In this document: in pieces, positions 24,131 to 35,623 of the stretch
Layout: every line of letters begins with the position of its first letter
Position numbering within the stretch: position 1 is the first letter of the stretch
Source of the DNA: Ophioderma brevispina
Taxonomy: Eukaryota; Echinodermata; Ophiuroidea; Amphilepidida; Ophiodermatidae
Length of the DNA: 64,000 bases
Direction: 5' to 3'
Assembly (NCBI GenBank): GCA_023653785.1
Contig: JAMKCH010085005.1
Coordinates: forward strand, 17,537-81,536
The notes under the pieces: model-generated
Seen by the model: the letters and a program-made list of their open reading frames with translations, nothing else
The model's database searches: none
What the model was told of the DNA's origin: nothing
Program-made: the position numbers and the translations under genes

Positions 24131-24609
24131 AAAATAACGTGCTGTGACGTGTTTACGCATTTTCTTCAACTTCACTTCAACTTGATTTCCATCTTAAAAA
24201 TCATATTACACAAAAAAAATTACATAGACAAAATTTATGGAGGAGTTGACCAAAGGCCAATGAGACCAGACTGGGGTCAACCCTGAAGTTATGTTACAGC
24301 ATCTTAAGATATGGCATTACAAATCAACAAAACCACCAAAATCACTCAAATTAAAATCAACAGCATATTAGAATAAATAAAATAATGCAAAAACTATTCT
24401 GATTTCGTGATTTTATGGACAATTCTTACAATGAAACTAATTAAAAACCAGGCTGGTTTGGCATTTGGAACAAGCATGTAGTATAGTAGACGTAAATACC
24501 GATCTTGTACGACAAGCACCCACATAGACCCCATGAAGACCCCTTGCTAAACGTTGTTTAGCAACGTAGCCGAATTCGGAAATAGTTAATGTACACGTTA
24601 TATGCATTG

Positions 24610-25185
24610 AATACATTAATGGCTCCCATTGTAAAGGTCCCATTTATGATTAGGCCGTAGTTGCAACCGGGTTAGGTTAGGGTGGGTTTTATAGGTCCTA
24701 GGACCTAGGGTCGGTTTAAGATTAGGGTAGGAGTAGGGTAGCCTAGGGTGTGGTTATTAGGGTCCGGTGCGTGAGAACAAACAAGTGGGATTGACCCGGG
24801 GAGTAGACATATGTGATTTCCTATTGACAATAATAGGGGTTTGTGAGTTATCTTTTTCTGATGGAGGGGGGTCATGTTAAATTTATTATTCAGTTAACAT
24901 TAACCAAGCCCTATCTGATAACAGCAGTAAATCATATGATGTACTAATTGTCATTGTGTTGGGATGGCCACCGGGATGGCCGATACCGAATGGGTGTGTG
25001 TAGGGTTCTAACTTCCTATGAAATAGGGTATTAACTATATGGAGGTTATGCAACTTTCAAAATACATCTTTCAATTTCTACGGCCCCCTCCCTTGTAAAT
25101 AATGAACGGGCCCGAAAATTATTAGTTTAAGCATAATCTTAGCTGTCGTACGGCTGAGTCAACTGAACACATCGGGGAACACCTG
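24610..25185 (+). repeat. Interstitial telomere-like TTAGGG tract and flank, unit 1
   Basis: Degenerate GGTTAGG/TTAGGG words occur at about 24665-24775 with a shared flank. Equivalent blocks lie at about 25915-26020, 27115-27210 and, inverted, 28215-28320. They belong to the repeat unit rather than to a chromosome end. Confidence 0.75.
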
Positions 25186-27600
25186 TTCGTGTAATCCTGT
25201 TTCCGTACGCAAATTGACATAAGAACTTTAAACATTACATCCAAAAAACCCACGCTGTGTAATAAGGATCCCCTGTGCCGAACTACTGGGATTAACCCAT
25301 TGTTTCGGCAATTGTAACCCTGCCTTCGGCAGGGGGTATGACGTGGCCCGAATTTTCGGCATGAATAATTGCAGAAACACCGGGACGTTTCGGCAGATAC
25401 CCCTGCAGTACGGCAAGCGTCATCTGCCGCAAGGACCGGGGTTCGTTCGGCATCGCCCGATTTCGGGCAGCACAGGATGACACGAAATGGTTGTGGCGAA
25501 ACACCCGGGTGCCGAAATACCCGTGTGCCGAACTTCCCTCCTCTCGAGAACTGCGAAGTACCCGGGCATTCGGCAGCAGAGGAGAAGGGAAGTCGAAAAT
25601 TACGTGCTTAGTGATGGTGTTTCGCTAGTGCACGGGTTTACGCATTTTCGTGATGTTATGGACAATTCTACAATGAAACTCATTACAAATCAGGCTGTGG
25701 CATTTAGGAACAAACATGTATGTAATATAGACGTAAATACAATATTGTAACGCCAAAAGCACCCACATAGACGTGACCATGAAGACCCTTGTTAAAGGTT
25801 CGTTTAGCAAGGTAGCCGAAATTCGAAACAATGTATACGTTATATGCATTGATAACATATGCACTCCCATGTAGCTCATTGTAAAGTCCCCTTAAGATTA
25901 GGCCGGTTGCCACACGGGTTAGGTTTAGGGTTGGGGTTATAGGGCCTATAGGACGTAGGCTAGGGTTAAGATTAGGGTTAAGATTAGGGTTAGAATAAGG
26001 TTAGGGTTTGGTTATTAGGGTCGGTTCGTGTACAAACATTGGGATTTAGACAGGCTAGGCCAAGTGTGATTTTTCTACTGACAAATAAGGGGTTATGTGA
26101 TTTTAATTTTTTTATGATGGAGGGGCAGGGTCATGTTAAATTATTATTCATAAACCAAGCACCATCTCATATCCGAGTAAACTATGATGTAACCTAATGG
26201 CCATGCGGTGTAGGGTTTATGCAATAGGGCCTATGTAATTACATTGGGGGTTAATGCAATTTTCCAAACACATTTTCAATTTCGGCGGCCCCCTCCGTGA
26301 AAAATAATGAACGGGCCCTAAACATTAGTTAAAGCTAATCTTATTCCTGTCGTACGAGCGAGTCACTAACACCTATTTCGTGTCAGCCTGTGTCTTTTTT
26401 TTATTTTTTTTGGGGGGTTAAGCACAAGTGACATAAGAAAACTAGTTACACCAACAACCGCACGTCTGTAATAAGGGATCACGCTGCCGAACTACTTGGA
26501 TAACCATTGTTGCGGCAAGTAACCCTGCCCTTCGGCAGGGTAATGACGTCGCCCGCATTTTCGGCATGAATAATTGCCGAAACACCGGGCGTTTCGGCAG
26601 ATACCCCTGCCGTACGGCAAGGTCATCTGCCGAAAGACCGGCGTTTCGGCATAGCCCGGTATTTCGGCGCAGCACAGGATGACACGAAATTGTTGTTCCT
26701 CGAGGTGTGTCGAAATGGGTGCCGAAATACCCGGGTGCCGAACTTCCCTCCTCTCAGAACTGCCGAAGTACCCGGGCATTCGGCAGAGGAGAAGGGAAGT
26801 CGAAAATTACGTGCTATTGATGTGTAGTGCAAGTGTTTACACATTTTTTCGTGATTTTATGGACAATTCTACAATAAAACTCATTACAAATCAGGCTTTT
26901 GGCATTTAGGAACAAGCATGTATGTAATAATAGACGTAAATACAATCTTGTAACGCCAAAAGCACACACATAGACCCCATGAAGACCCCTTGTTAACGTT
27001 CGTTTAGCAAGGTAGCCGAATTCGGAAACAATGTATACGTTATATGCATTGATCATACATATGGCTCCCATTGTAGCTCATTGTAAAGGTCCCCTTTATT
27101 GATTAGGCCGGTTGCAACACGGGTTAGGTTTAGGGTTGGGGTTATAGGGCCTATAGGACCTAGGGTTAAGATTAGGGTTAGAATAAGGTTAGGGTTTGGT
27201 TATTAGGGTCCGGTGCGTGAGTACAAACATTGGGATTTAGACAGGCTAGGCCCTATGTGATTTTCTACTTGACAAATAAGGGGTTATGTGATTTTAATTT
27301 TTTTCTGATGGAGGGGGGTCATGTTAAATTTATTATTCAGTAAACCAAGCACCTATCTCATATCAGCAGTAAATCATATGATGTACCTAATGGCCGATGG
27401 GTGTATGGGTTCTATGCAATAGGGCCTATGTAATTTTACATTGGGGGTTAAATGCAATTTTCCAAACACATCTTTCAATTTCTGCGGCCCCCTCCCTTGA
27501 AAATAATGAACGGGCCCTAAAACTATTAGTTTAAAGCTAATCTTATCCTGTCGTACGAGCTGAGTCAACTGAACACCTATTTCGTGTCATCCTGTGTCCG
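25186..27600 (+). repeat. About 1.2-kb tandem array of hairpin module plus telomere-like tract
   Basis: Two complete units (about 25186-26380 and 26380-27580) carry in order: a TTTCGTGTCATCCTGTG-like word, the stem-rich module (C at 25255-25595; D at 26460-26800), a segment with GTGATTTTATGGACAATTCTA, the TTAGGG-like tract and a CTGTCGTACGAGC-like word. In C and D the left part of the stem module is inverted relative to modules A and B, while the right part keeps its orientation. Confidence 0.8.
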
Positions 27601-28730
27601 TACAGCCAATTGACATAAGAACTTAGTTACATCCAACAACCGCACGCTGTAATAAGGATCCCTCTGTGCCGAACTACTTGGATAACCCATTGTTTCGGCA
27701 AGTAACCCTGCCGTTCGGCAGGGTAATGACGTAGCCCGCATTTTCGGCATGAATAATTGCCGAAACACCTGGCCTTTCGGCAGATACCCCTGCCGTACGG
27801 CAAGGTCATCTGCCGAAAGACCGGCGTTTCGGCATAGCCCGGTATTTCGGCGCAGCAAAATAGGTGTTCAGTTGACTCAGCTCGTACGACAGGCTAAGAT
27901 TTGCTTTAAACTAATAATTTTAGGGCCCGTTCATTATTTAGAAGGGAGGGCGTCGGAGAAATTGAAAGATGTGTTTGGAAAATTGCATAACCACAATGTA
28001 AACTTACATAGGCCCTATTGCATAGAACCCACACACCCATCCCACATACACAATTAGGTACATCATATGATTTACTGAATATGCAGATAGGCCTTGGTGC
28101 TTGTTTACTGAATAATACATTTAACATGACCCACCTCCCCGCAATCAGAAAAAATAAAATCACATAACCCCTATTTGTCAAGTAGAAAATCACATAGGTC
28201 TAATCCCAATGTAGGCCTACTCATCGGACCCTAATAACCAAACCCTAACCTAATTCCTAACCCTAATCTTTACCCTAAGTCCTATAGGCCCTATAACCCC
28301 AACCCTAAACCTAACCCGTGTGCAACCGGCCTAATAAATAAAGGAGACCTTTACAATGGGAGCCATATGCATATCAATGCATATAACGTATACATTGTTT
28401 CCGAATTCGGCTACCTTGCTAAACAAACGTTTAGCAAGGGGTCTTCATGCATGGGGTCTATGTGGGTGCTTTTGGCGTTACAAGATCGTATTTACGTCAA
28501 CTATTACATACATGTTTGTTCCTAAATTCCAAAAGCCTGATTTTTAATGAGTTTCATTGTAGAATTGTCCATAAAATCACGAAAAATACGTAAACACGTG
28601 CTCTTCACATCAATAGCACGTTATTTTCCATTTCCCTTCTCCTCTGCCGAATGCCCGGGTACTTCGGCAGTTCTGAGAGGAGGGAACTTCGGCACCCGGG
28701 TATCTCGGCACCCGGGTGTTTCGGCACAAC
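27548..28730. repeat. Inverted closing unit of the hairpin array
   Basis: From 27857 the sequence is the reverse complement of about 26700-27580, arms of roughly 880 bp. The stem module E (27655-27850) forms the loop. It runs backwards through CTGTCGTACGAGC-like, TTAGGG-like (28215-28320) and GTCCATAAAATCAC words to a terminal ACCCGGGTG/TTCGGCA block (28635-28730). Confidence 0.8.
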
Positions 28731-30347
28731 AATGTTTTGCAACTTTCTTCAGTGAAAAGTCTACAATTCCAGCTGCTGAAAATAACAAACTCGTCCCCAG
28801 CATTCCTCAGAGAACTAGCTCAAGTTGTGGCAACATGGTGTTCTGGCCAACATGGCCAAGGAAGGTAAAGAAACAACTGTGGAAACTAGACGTCAACAAG
28901 CCTCGGAACTAGATGCCATCCCAGACATCGTTTTGAGAAATGCTTCCCGGAACAGGCGGTTCCACTGACACGTCTATTCCATCTTTGCTTTGACAAGGGT
29001 CACATACGGGGCCACATACCAGTGATGTGGAAAGTAGCTGAAGTCAGCCCATGTTATAAGAAGGGTGACAAGCATTCGCCTATAGTAACTATCGACCGAT
29101 CTCCTTGCTGTCTATAATATCCAAGGTAATGGAGCAACAATGTTGCGCCATCTTGATTCACATTCATTGATATCGAACAATTCGGCTTTAGGTCTGGCCA
29201 TTCTACATCTGATGCCTTGACCTGACCTATGTTTCCCAATGCATCACTAATTCCACCAATGATAGAGCGGAAGAAAGAATTGTTGGTCTCGATATCAGCA
29301 AATCATTCGACAGAGTGTGGCATCCTGGTCTACTGGCCAAGCTTTCTGCCATAGGATTCTCAGAAAAGTTACTGAATTGGCAGCAGGACTACCTGCGCGA
29401 TCACTCTCTCAGAGTTATTCTAAACATCCAGCAAGAAGTCGATTAATGCAGGTGTACCACAAGGTTCAACCCTCGACCCTCTTCTTTTTAATTATATTCA
29501 TTGGCGACATCACAAGAAGAATCCTGAATCCATCAATCCTCTATTCAGACGATGTCACTCTCTTGACCTTCATAAGAAGATAGAATCTCAACAATGATTT
29601 GCAGGAAATCGAGTCTAGAATGTATTATTTGGTGCTGCCAAGTGTAAAACTCGGTCAAACTGTAACATATTTCAAACAAGAAAGACGCTGCAACCGGACA
29701 TCCAAGTCTCCACTTCTTTGGAAGAACTCTTGAAGAGATCGACAGGGTTGATTTACTTGGTACCTCCATTAGTAACGACCTGTCTTGGTCTCCTGTGATT
29801 ACCAAAATGGTTAAACTGCCAGCCAGCGACTAGGATTAATTGTTCCGTCGAGCTGCACACTATCTTGAAACAACTCAAAGAGCTGTTATATCTATAAATT
29901 CATGGTTCGATCCAACATGGAATACGCAAGCTCAGTATGGTGTGGAGTATCACACTATCCAGAGACGTGCCATCAATCATCATCATCATCCAATCATCGG
30001 TATCATGAGAGTGAGCTCGCCTCTTACCTCATTCAACCATTGGGTCATCGCAGGGCAGTTGGAATAGTCACTCTTTTCCACCGCATGTTTTATGGACAAG
30101 CACCAGGTCTCCTCAGCCAGCTGCTACCTGAGCTGCTCTCAGTTGACCCTCGTCTTAAGAGGCGCGGCGTTCAGTCAGGTCTCATTTAACCTTGATGTGA
30201 AAATCCCAAGATCATTTCTAGCTATTTCTCCCATTCTCTGTAGGAACGCCCTTCCTGCTCATGTAGCATCAAACTAGGACTTGCAGAGCTTCAAAAGGGA
30301 GGTTAATCGCTATTGGTTAACTGCTGTTAATGCCTTGATTGGCTTGA
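28731..30347 (+). pseudogene. LINE reverse transcriptase part (Jockey/CR1-like), decayed
   Basis: Broken plus-strand frames contain hallmark reverse transcriptase motifs in order: NYRPISLLSIISKVME near 29090; SFDRVWHPGLLAKLSAIG near 29305; GVPQGS-like near 29455; YSDDVTLL (catalytic YxDD equivalent) near 29540; DLLGTSISNDLSW near 29750; and a C-terminal FKREVNRYW near 30290. At least five frameshifts or stops make it nonfunctional. It is the continuation of the endonuclease fragment ending at 21708/23760, split off by the hairpin array. Confidence 0.85.
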
Positions 30348-30349
30348 TA

Positions 30350-31238
30350 TACAGTGTGGTCCAAAAAAGGTTTACACTTTTATATCTGCAAATCTCTCAA
30401 AAGTGGGTGGACATATCACAATTTTTTGAAGATATTTATTAACTACAATATCTTGTTATAACCTGGTGAAAACGGCATTCAAAACAAAGCTCAAATAACA
30501 AAATGACGGCCATATAGCGAAAAATGGTCAAAACCCACTTTGCACACACGTAAGTCTATGGGGCAACCATTTATGGTTAACAGAAATCAATACCATTGAG
30601 TAAACTGGAGGTCTACTCACTTAAACTAATGAACACCCTTCAAGTTTTTGTGAGTGTTTACATGTTGAAAATGAATGAGAGAAATCTCAACCGTGAAACG
30701 ACTTGAAATGCCTATTTTTAGCTAATTAGTTGATTTCAATTGGGGGAGATTTTAATTGAAAGATACGTGCATGTTTTTCTTGCCCATGACTGATCGCGCC
30801 TCTGCTTTTACATTTTCGAAGTTTGCATGTTTTTGGTACAAGACTAAAGAAGAAATCTTGCAGCAGCCCGTTTTTATTTTTAAGAACTTGAAGTGAATTT
30901 ATGAGTGTCTTAATTCTGTTACCTTTGATTTGTTATTAAAATACCAATCCCTAACGGTTTCATTGTTCAATGTGTGTGTATCAATCCTTTGATATAATTC
31001 TTGACCACCAACAGAGTGCCATATACTTACGTGTGGTGCAAATTGTTTTTAGCCTTTTTGTCTCTAGAATGGCGGTCAGTTTTGTCCATTTACTTTTTTT
31101 TGAACGCCGTTTTCACCAAATTCCAACAAGATATTGTAGTTACAAATCCCTTCCAAACATTTTGATGATGTCTAACCCACTTTTGAGAAATTTGGCATAT
31201 GAAAAAGTGTGTAACTTTTTTTTGGGGACCACTCTGTA
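30350..31238. mobile_element. Tc1/mariner-like nonautonomous element with long TIRs
   Basis: The ends are TACAGTGTGGTCC and, in reverse complement, TACAGAGTGGTCC, and complementarity continues for about 150 bp (CTCAAAAGTGGG, GGCATTCAAA-like). Each end sits at a TA. It abuts the 3' end of the LINE. No transposase frame is present. Confidence 0.75.
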
Positions 31239-31239
31239 A

Positions 31240-33039
31240 TATAAAGAATCGTTAGATAGGCTGGAACTCAATTAGTTAAATGTGTTTAAGTCTGTCTGAA
31301 TGAACTTTACCTCAATGATCAATTTTTCAGGTTAAGAAAAAAAAAACTTTTTTTCCTCCATATTTAGAGCTGTTGTGGGACACCCTAACAATATACCGCG
31401 CGTACAATCGCCTGATTGAAAAGGACCTGTTTACGCGTTTTCCTTGTTCCCCCCGCATCAATCACCTCCACCTTTGAATACAAGTGGACCCCCGGGCTAA
31501 GCACACTGATTTTTATTAACTTAATTAATCGTTTGCTGGAATTACAGGTTCTGCTCGTGTGAAAGCTGATGATATCCAATTACATTTACTGCAGTTTTGC
31601 AAGTCTATTGTGAGTATACAATAAGAAAAAAGTTAAATTTAAATATTGAAACAATGTACTGAAACTTACCATTACAAAATATGGAGCTTCATACATTTGG
31701 TTCTACAATTGGGTTTACTTGATTGAGTTACTTGATAACTGTGTCTTTGTTATCTTTTTACGTAATAAAACTTTACTCACTTTTCCGTTGGTACATATAT
31801 TTATTCCATTAGATACCCAAACATTTTTAACTGTTTTAATATTGTTGTTACTTTTTTTGAGTGACCACTCAACAATATTAAAAGTGGACTTACTAATTTT
31901 TATCAAACGTTGCCCCTTATCATAAACTTAATTAACCGTTTGTTGGAATTACGCTTTCAACTCACCAAAGGCATTGATTAATTGCAATTTTGTAAGTCTA
32001 TAACTTTGATCCTATGTGAGTGTACATCATGAAGAAGTTAAATTTAAGTATAGATAACCTAATATAACGTAGTACTTTTATATAGTTTAATTATCCACAA
32101 AGTATATTCACCTTACTTTTGTAGTGTTGGTTCATACATTTGGTTAGTGATTTAATTTAAGTAGATTGTGTCATTGCTACTATTCACAGACACTTACGTT
32201 TTCGCTACTCTCTATACTATATGCTTATTCAGTAAATAGGATGAACATAGCTGAGTAAACAGCGGCTAGTTACCCCATTAAATTCAAGGAATAGATTTAT
32301 TCGTGTCGTCTCAAAGCTCATACACCGTAATAAAATTGTCAGTACAGCTGTAATATGCTAAATTTAACGATAACTTCTATATTATTTTGAGTGATTAAAA
32401 TTGCAACTAGTTTTATTTACGCAACTAAAATTAACATGCTAATAGCAAAAGTTTCCATTTTTTTAGCCTTGTCTCCGCATAAAGGTTTACTAATCAAAAC
32501 AAAAAAAAATTCGATTCATCTCAAACTTCAAATTGGGATTGAGCAGTTGAAGTGACTTTAGTTTTAGTTATCTATTTTTAATCAATACAGAAAAATCTCT
32601 GAGTCTGCCTACGCTAACGGTCTCTGACTTACCTCCGTGCGCAGAAGAATCCAATTTAGGTTTCAAAAGGGGTGTGGGGGGTGCACACAAAAAGCACGTG
32701 ATTAGGAGCAATAAAGTCCTGCCTATGGTTTTCTTTAAGTGCATAAAGACTGCACTCCCGTTGGTGCATAAGGGGGGGGGGGGTCCAAGTGGACATGGAT
32801 CCTCTGGAAACAACTTTGCCGTTGGGATTTTTTACCAAAACTCTGGTCCTTGATGGGTACATCAACACGACGACATGACAGGAAAAAAGAAAATCGGTTA
32901 CACGGACTCAAAATGGCGGTCAAAAAACTGATTTTTAAGACGCGCAGCAATTTCTCCCGCCCAGAAATGAAAACTCACTTTCCCGAATTACTTTTTTCAT
33001 AAAATTTGGCTCATAGTATAGACGGATATAAATACAATA
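31240..33039. other. AT-rich stretch with a diverged direct repeat
   Basis: About 31510-31640 and 31925-32050 share TTAATTAAnCGTTTGnTGGAATTAC, TTTTGnAAGTCTAT and AAGTTAAATTTAA in the same order, suggesting an old duplication. A poly(G) run followed by GGTCCAAGTGGACATGG lies near 32771. No gene was recognised. Confidence 0.5.
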
Positions 33040-33245
33040 CAATGATAAAATAAAAAAATCAAAAAAAGTCACTCCAGTATGATTTAAGGGGCAAAACAAA
33101 TTTGAACGGCGCCACCAAAATGATTATTTATGCTAATTAGTATAAAAACAGCATGACCGATTTCAAAATAATATCTTGGGCAAAAATAATTTAGCGTTTA
33201 AACATGCATGGCGCACGAAAAACAAAATCCTGGGTCCACATGGAC
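33040..33245 (-). repeat. Dispersed repeat, copy 2 (inverted relative to 6365-6620)
   Basis: It matches the reverse complement of 6365-6620 over the GGTCCACATGGACC palindrome, CGCACGAAAAACAAAA, TATGCTAATTAG and GGCGCCACCAAAATG. Confidence 0.65.
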
Positions 33246-33256
33246 CCCTTTTGCAC

Positions 33257-34180
33257 TTAAAGAGCCAGTGGCACATTTGAAAAATAGTGCACCCTCTAGA
33301 TTTTTCAAAATTGATATTTTGCATGGTTATAAAGCTTTTATATACGTTAGATACGTTAACCCCCACCTGAAATTATTAAGCCCAAATCAGCGTGCTTATG
33401 GACATGCACATTTTCACTAAATATGAAATGTCGTAAATTTGATCGCAAATGATAGTCTATCCAATTGGAAGAATACATATATAATTATTTCACACATAAA
33501 AATAACATACCCCAAAACAGATAAGGGCATTAATAAGAGGCTAAAGACACCCAAGTAATTTGTATGCTAACTTTTAAGTTTGCCTTAACTTAATCAACAT
33601 TATGCGATATGCGTCTATTACATGATGAATGTACTCGTACTCATTTATATTAAAACCACAAAGGTCACACTTTATTTCGTTCTGTTACCCATAAGTACGC
33701 TGGTTTGGACTTAAAGGTGCAACGAGAGATTTCACAAATCAGGTGTCCCTAGAAAAATCGAAAGTACTGATTTTTGCCCTGATGTAAAGCTTTCCATCAA
33801 AACTATCCTCATCTGAAAGGATTAAGCTGAGAAATGTTTCTTTGGTACGAAAATTGTGAGATTTCTAATTTCGTATAGGAGCAAATATGAAATTCAGCCT
33901 ATGTTTTACATTGAAATATAAGCAAATCAAAATCGCCCTTTTTCTCTCTTTTAAGACATTCCTGTAGCGAAATACAAGGTAAGAAATCTATTGAGTATCT
34001 AATCTATATGAAATACTATTATGACACAATATTTGGGTGCCTCAAAATCTCTCGTTGCACCTTTAATCGTTTCAGGCGAGTGCTAATAATGTATATAAAA
34101 GCTTTACAACTATGCGAAAATATCAATTTTGAAAAATCTTGAGGGCGCAATATTTTTCAAATGTGCCAGTGTCTCTTTAA
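33257..34180. mobile_element. TTAA-bounded TIR element X
   Basis: The left end (TTAAAGAGCCAGTGGCACAT) and right end (complement at 34085-34180) pair for about 95 bp, including GTGCnCCCTC and AAAATTGATATTTTGC. TTAA lies exactly at both ends (33257-33260, 34177-34180). The interior is filled largely by element Z at 33711-34066. Confidence 0.8.
33711..34066. mobile_element. TTAA-bounded MITE Z (TTAAAGGTGCAACGAGAGAT), copy 1, nested in X
   Basis: The terminal inverted repeats TTAAAGGTGCAACGAGAGAT and complement are each at a TTAA. A second copy lies at 43134-43440 with the same interior (CAGGTGTCCCTA, AGGATTAAGCTGAGAAATG, ATACAAGGTAAGAAATC). It is noncoding. Confidence 0.9.
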
Positions 34181-34768
34181 CCCTAAAAGAGCCGGGCTTT
34201 TTGGACCCATCTCACCGCCGGGGGCGGATTCCGCCCCAGTATCTCGGAAACGGATTGATGAACTATCATATGTAACTATATGTGTGCTACCAATGGAAAT
34301 GGATAGCTATGACACTCCCGAGTCCATTGATACCAAAAAAGTACAAACATACCTTGTATGACGTCACAGTGACGTCAAACATGACGTCATGCAAAAATGC
34401 GGAAAAACTAAAAAAAATTTTAGTCAAGCAAAAGTTGGATTTTTTGGCCATGATGTGTGTCAAAGTATGCGCACACATGCTCTTACTACAATAAATCAAA
34501 TAAATAAGATAAAACATATAGTGTAACTGTATCCTTAGCACAAAAAACTGGATTTCTACTGTTCCGTGTAATTTCAATGGGAAATAGCTTTTCTTCGCAC
34601 GCAGTGCGCGATTACGTAACGCCGCGTCATAACCGTAGCTCCGATTTTCTTCAAAATGGTCTTCAATCGAGCGCAAGGCTTCAAAGAAAAAAGTCATGTA
34701 GTTTCGGCATGAAAAATAACAAATAGGTGAGATACGACAAAAAAAACGAGGTGGCCTTTTAGGGTTAA
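34177..34768. mobile_element. TTAA-bounded TIR element Y, abutting X
   Basis: The ends TTAACCCTAAAAGAGCC and, inverted, TTAACCCTAAAAGGCC both sit at TTAA (34177-34180 and 34765-34768). The left TTAA is shared with the right end of element X. Interior frames on both strands (for example minus 34287-34697) show no transposase features. Confidence 0.75.
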
Positions 34769-34769
34769 A

Positions 34770-35620
34770 AGGCGTTCAAATATGCACTCAAACCCATCCT
34801 ATCCCAATTTCTATCTGATTGCGTCATACGTTGATTACTTTGAATTAAGTGGGGATAATATGAGCTTTCTTTTGATCCCGAAATGTCATTTTTGAACATG
34901 TTTGTATCGGTGAACAAAAATATGTTCTTATACGCTACACTGAGCTACACTGACCATCGGTAATAGATAGTGAGATAGTTTCATCTGCAGTTTGGATGTG
35001 AATTTTGAAAACTGTTAGCCAGAGATTCTATCTGCCCGAAATTAAAAGTTAACATTCAGACCCTACAAACTGTTTGTAAATAAATGTCACCCAGTGTATT
35101 CGACATTATCGGATTGTTGGAGCCATATTGTTACTCAGATCTCGGTTGAGATTAGCTATAAAGTGACAGACACCCTCTGCAAATCAGATGATGTTCAGGT
35201 GGCGGTATACACAGGCTCTAACAATAGCAACAGTGGCGGGCGGCCAATAAATCCCAAATTTAGATGTCGCCATTGGTTTTACACGTAAAAGCCAATTAAT
35301 CTTGACCAAAAAAAATTGAATTTTTTATATGTTATCAAGGAATATTTTCTTATTCCAAAACCGTTGGAGCTGAAGAATCAACTCCACTGTAAGCGTCATT
35401 CCTGATCGTTTTGTTTGTTTGTTTGTTTTGTTTTGTTTTTGTATATCGGACGAGGTCGTATGTGTGTCATGGGGACATCCATGACCGATCCACACCAATG
35501 CACCCAAATTGGCTTGTGGTTTGTACTCCGTATTGCTGAAAATTCTTTTGATATTTTGGGTGAGTTTCTGGATTGAATGAAGCTTGGCCGCCATCGTCTG
35601 CAGTTAGCAAACAACTTTAA
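34770..35620. other. Stretch without a recognisable gene
   Basis: Short overlapping frames on both strands near 35094-35626 lack domains. A (TTTG)n run lies near 35408-35438. Confidence 0.4.
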
Positions 35621-35623
35621 ATA

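Larger units (their letters stand above)
20552..24609 (+). repeat. Tandem duplication of about 2.03 kb (two copies)
   Basis: Copy 1 (about 20552-22578) and copy 2 (about 22579-24609) align end to end. Each carries a TCAACCTGGAGTTGC start, a (TG)n-like tract, a LINE endonuclease fragment, a TTCGGCA hairpin module and the same right flank ending near TATATGCATTGA. Differences are mostly single-base gaps. The duplication contains both LINE and hairpin element, so it happened after that insertion. Confidence 0.85.

Noticed and set aside
24650..28320. Chromosome end, from TTAGGG-like tracts
   Set aside because: The tracts are short, degenerate, repeated in both orientations and followed by tens of kilobases of ordinary sequence.
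21717..28730. CRISPR array, suggested by short repeated palindromic words
   Set aside because: Spacing is irregular, the words pair into nested stems, the units contain kilobases of shared flanks, and the DNA is from an animal nucleus.
34287..34697. A transposase in TTAA element Y
   Set aside because: The minus frame has no catalytic motif, and its composition follows the AT-rich interior of a MITE.
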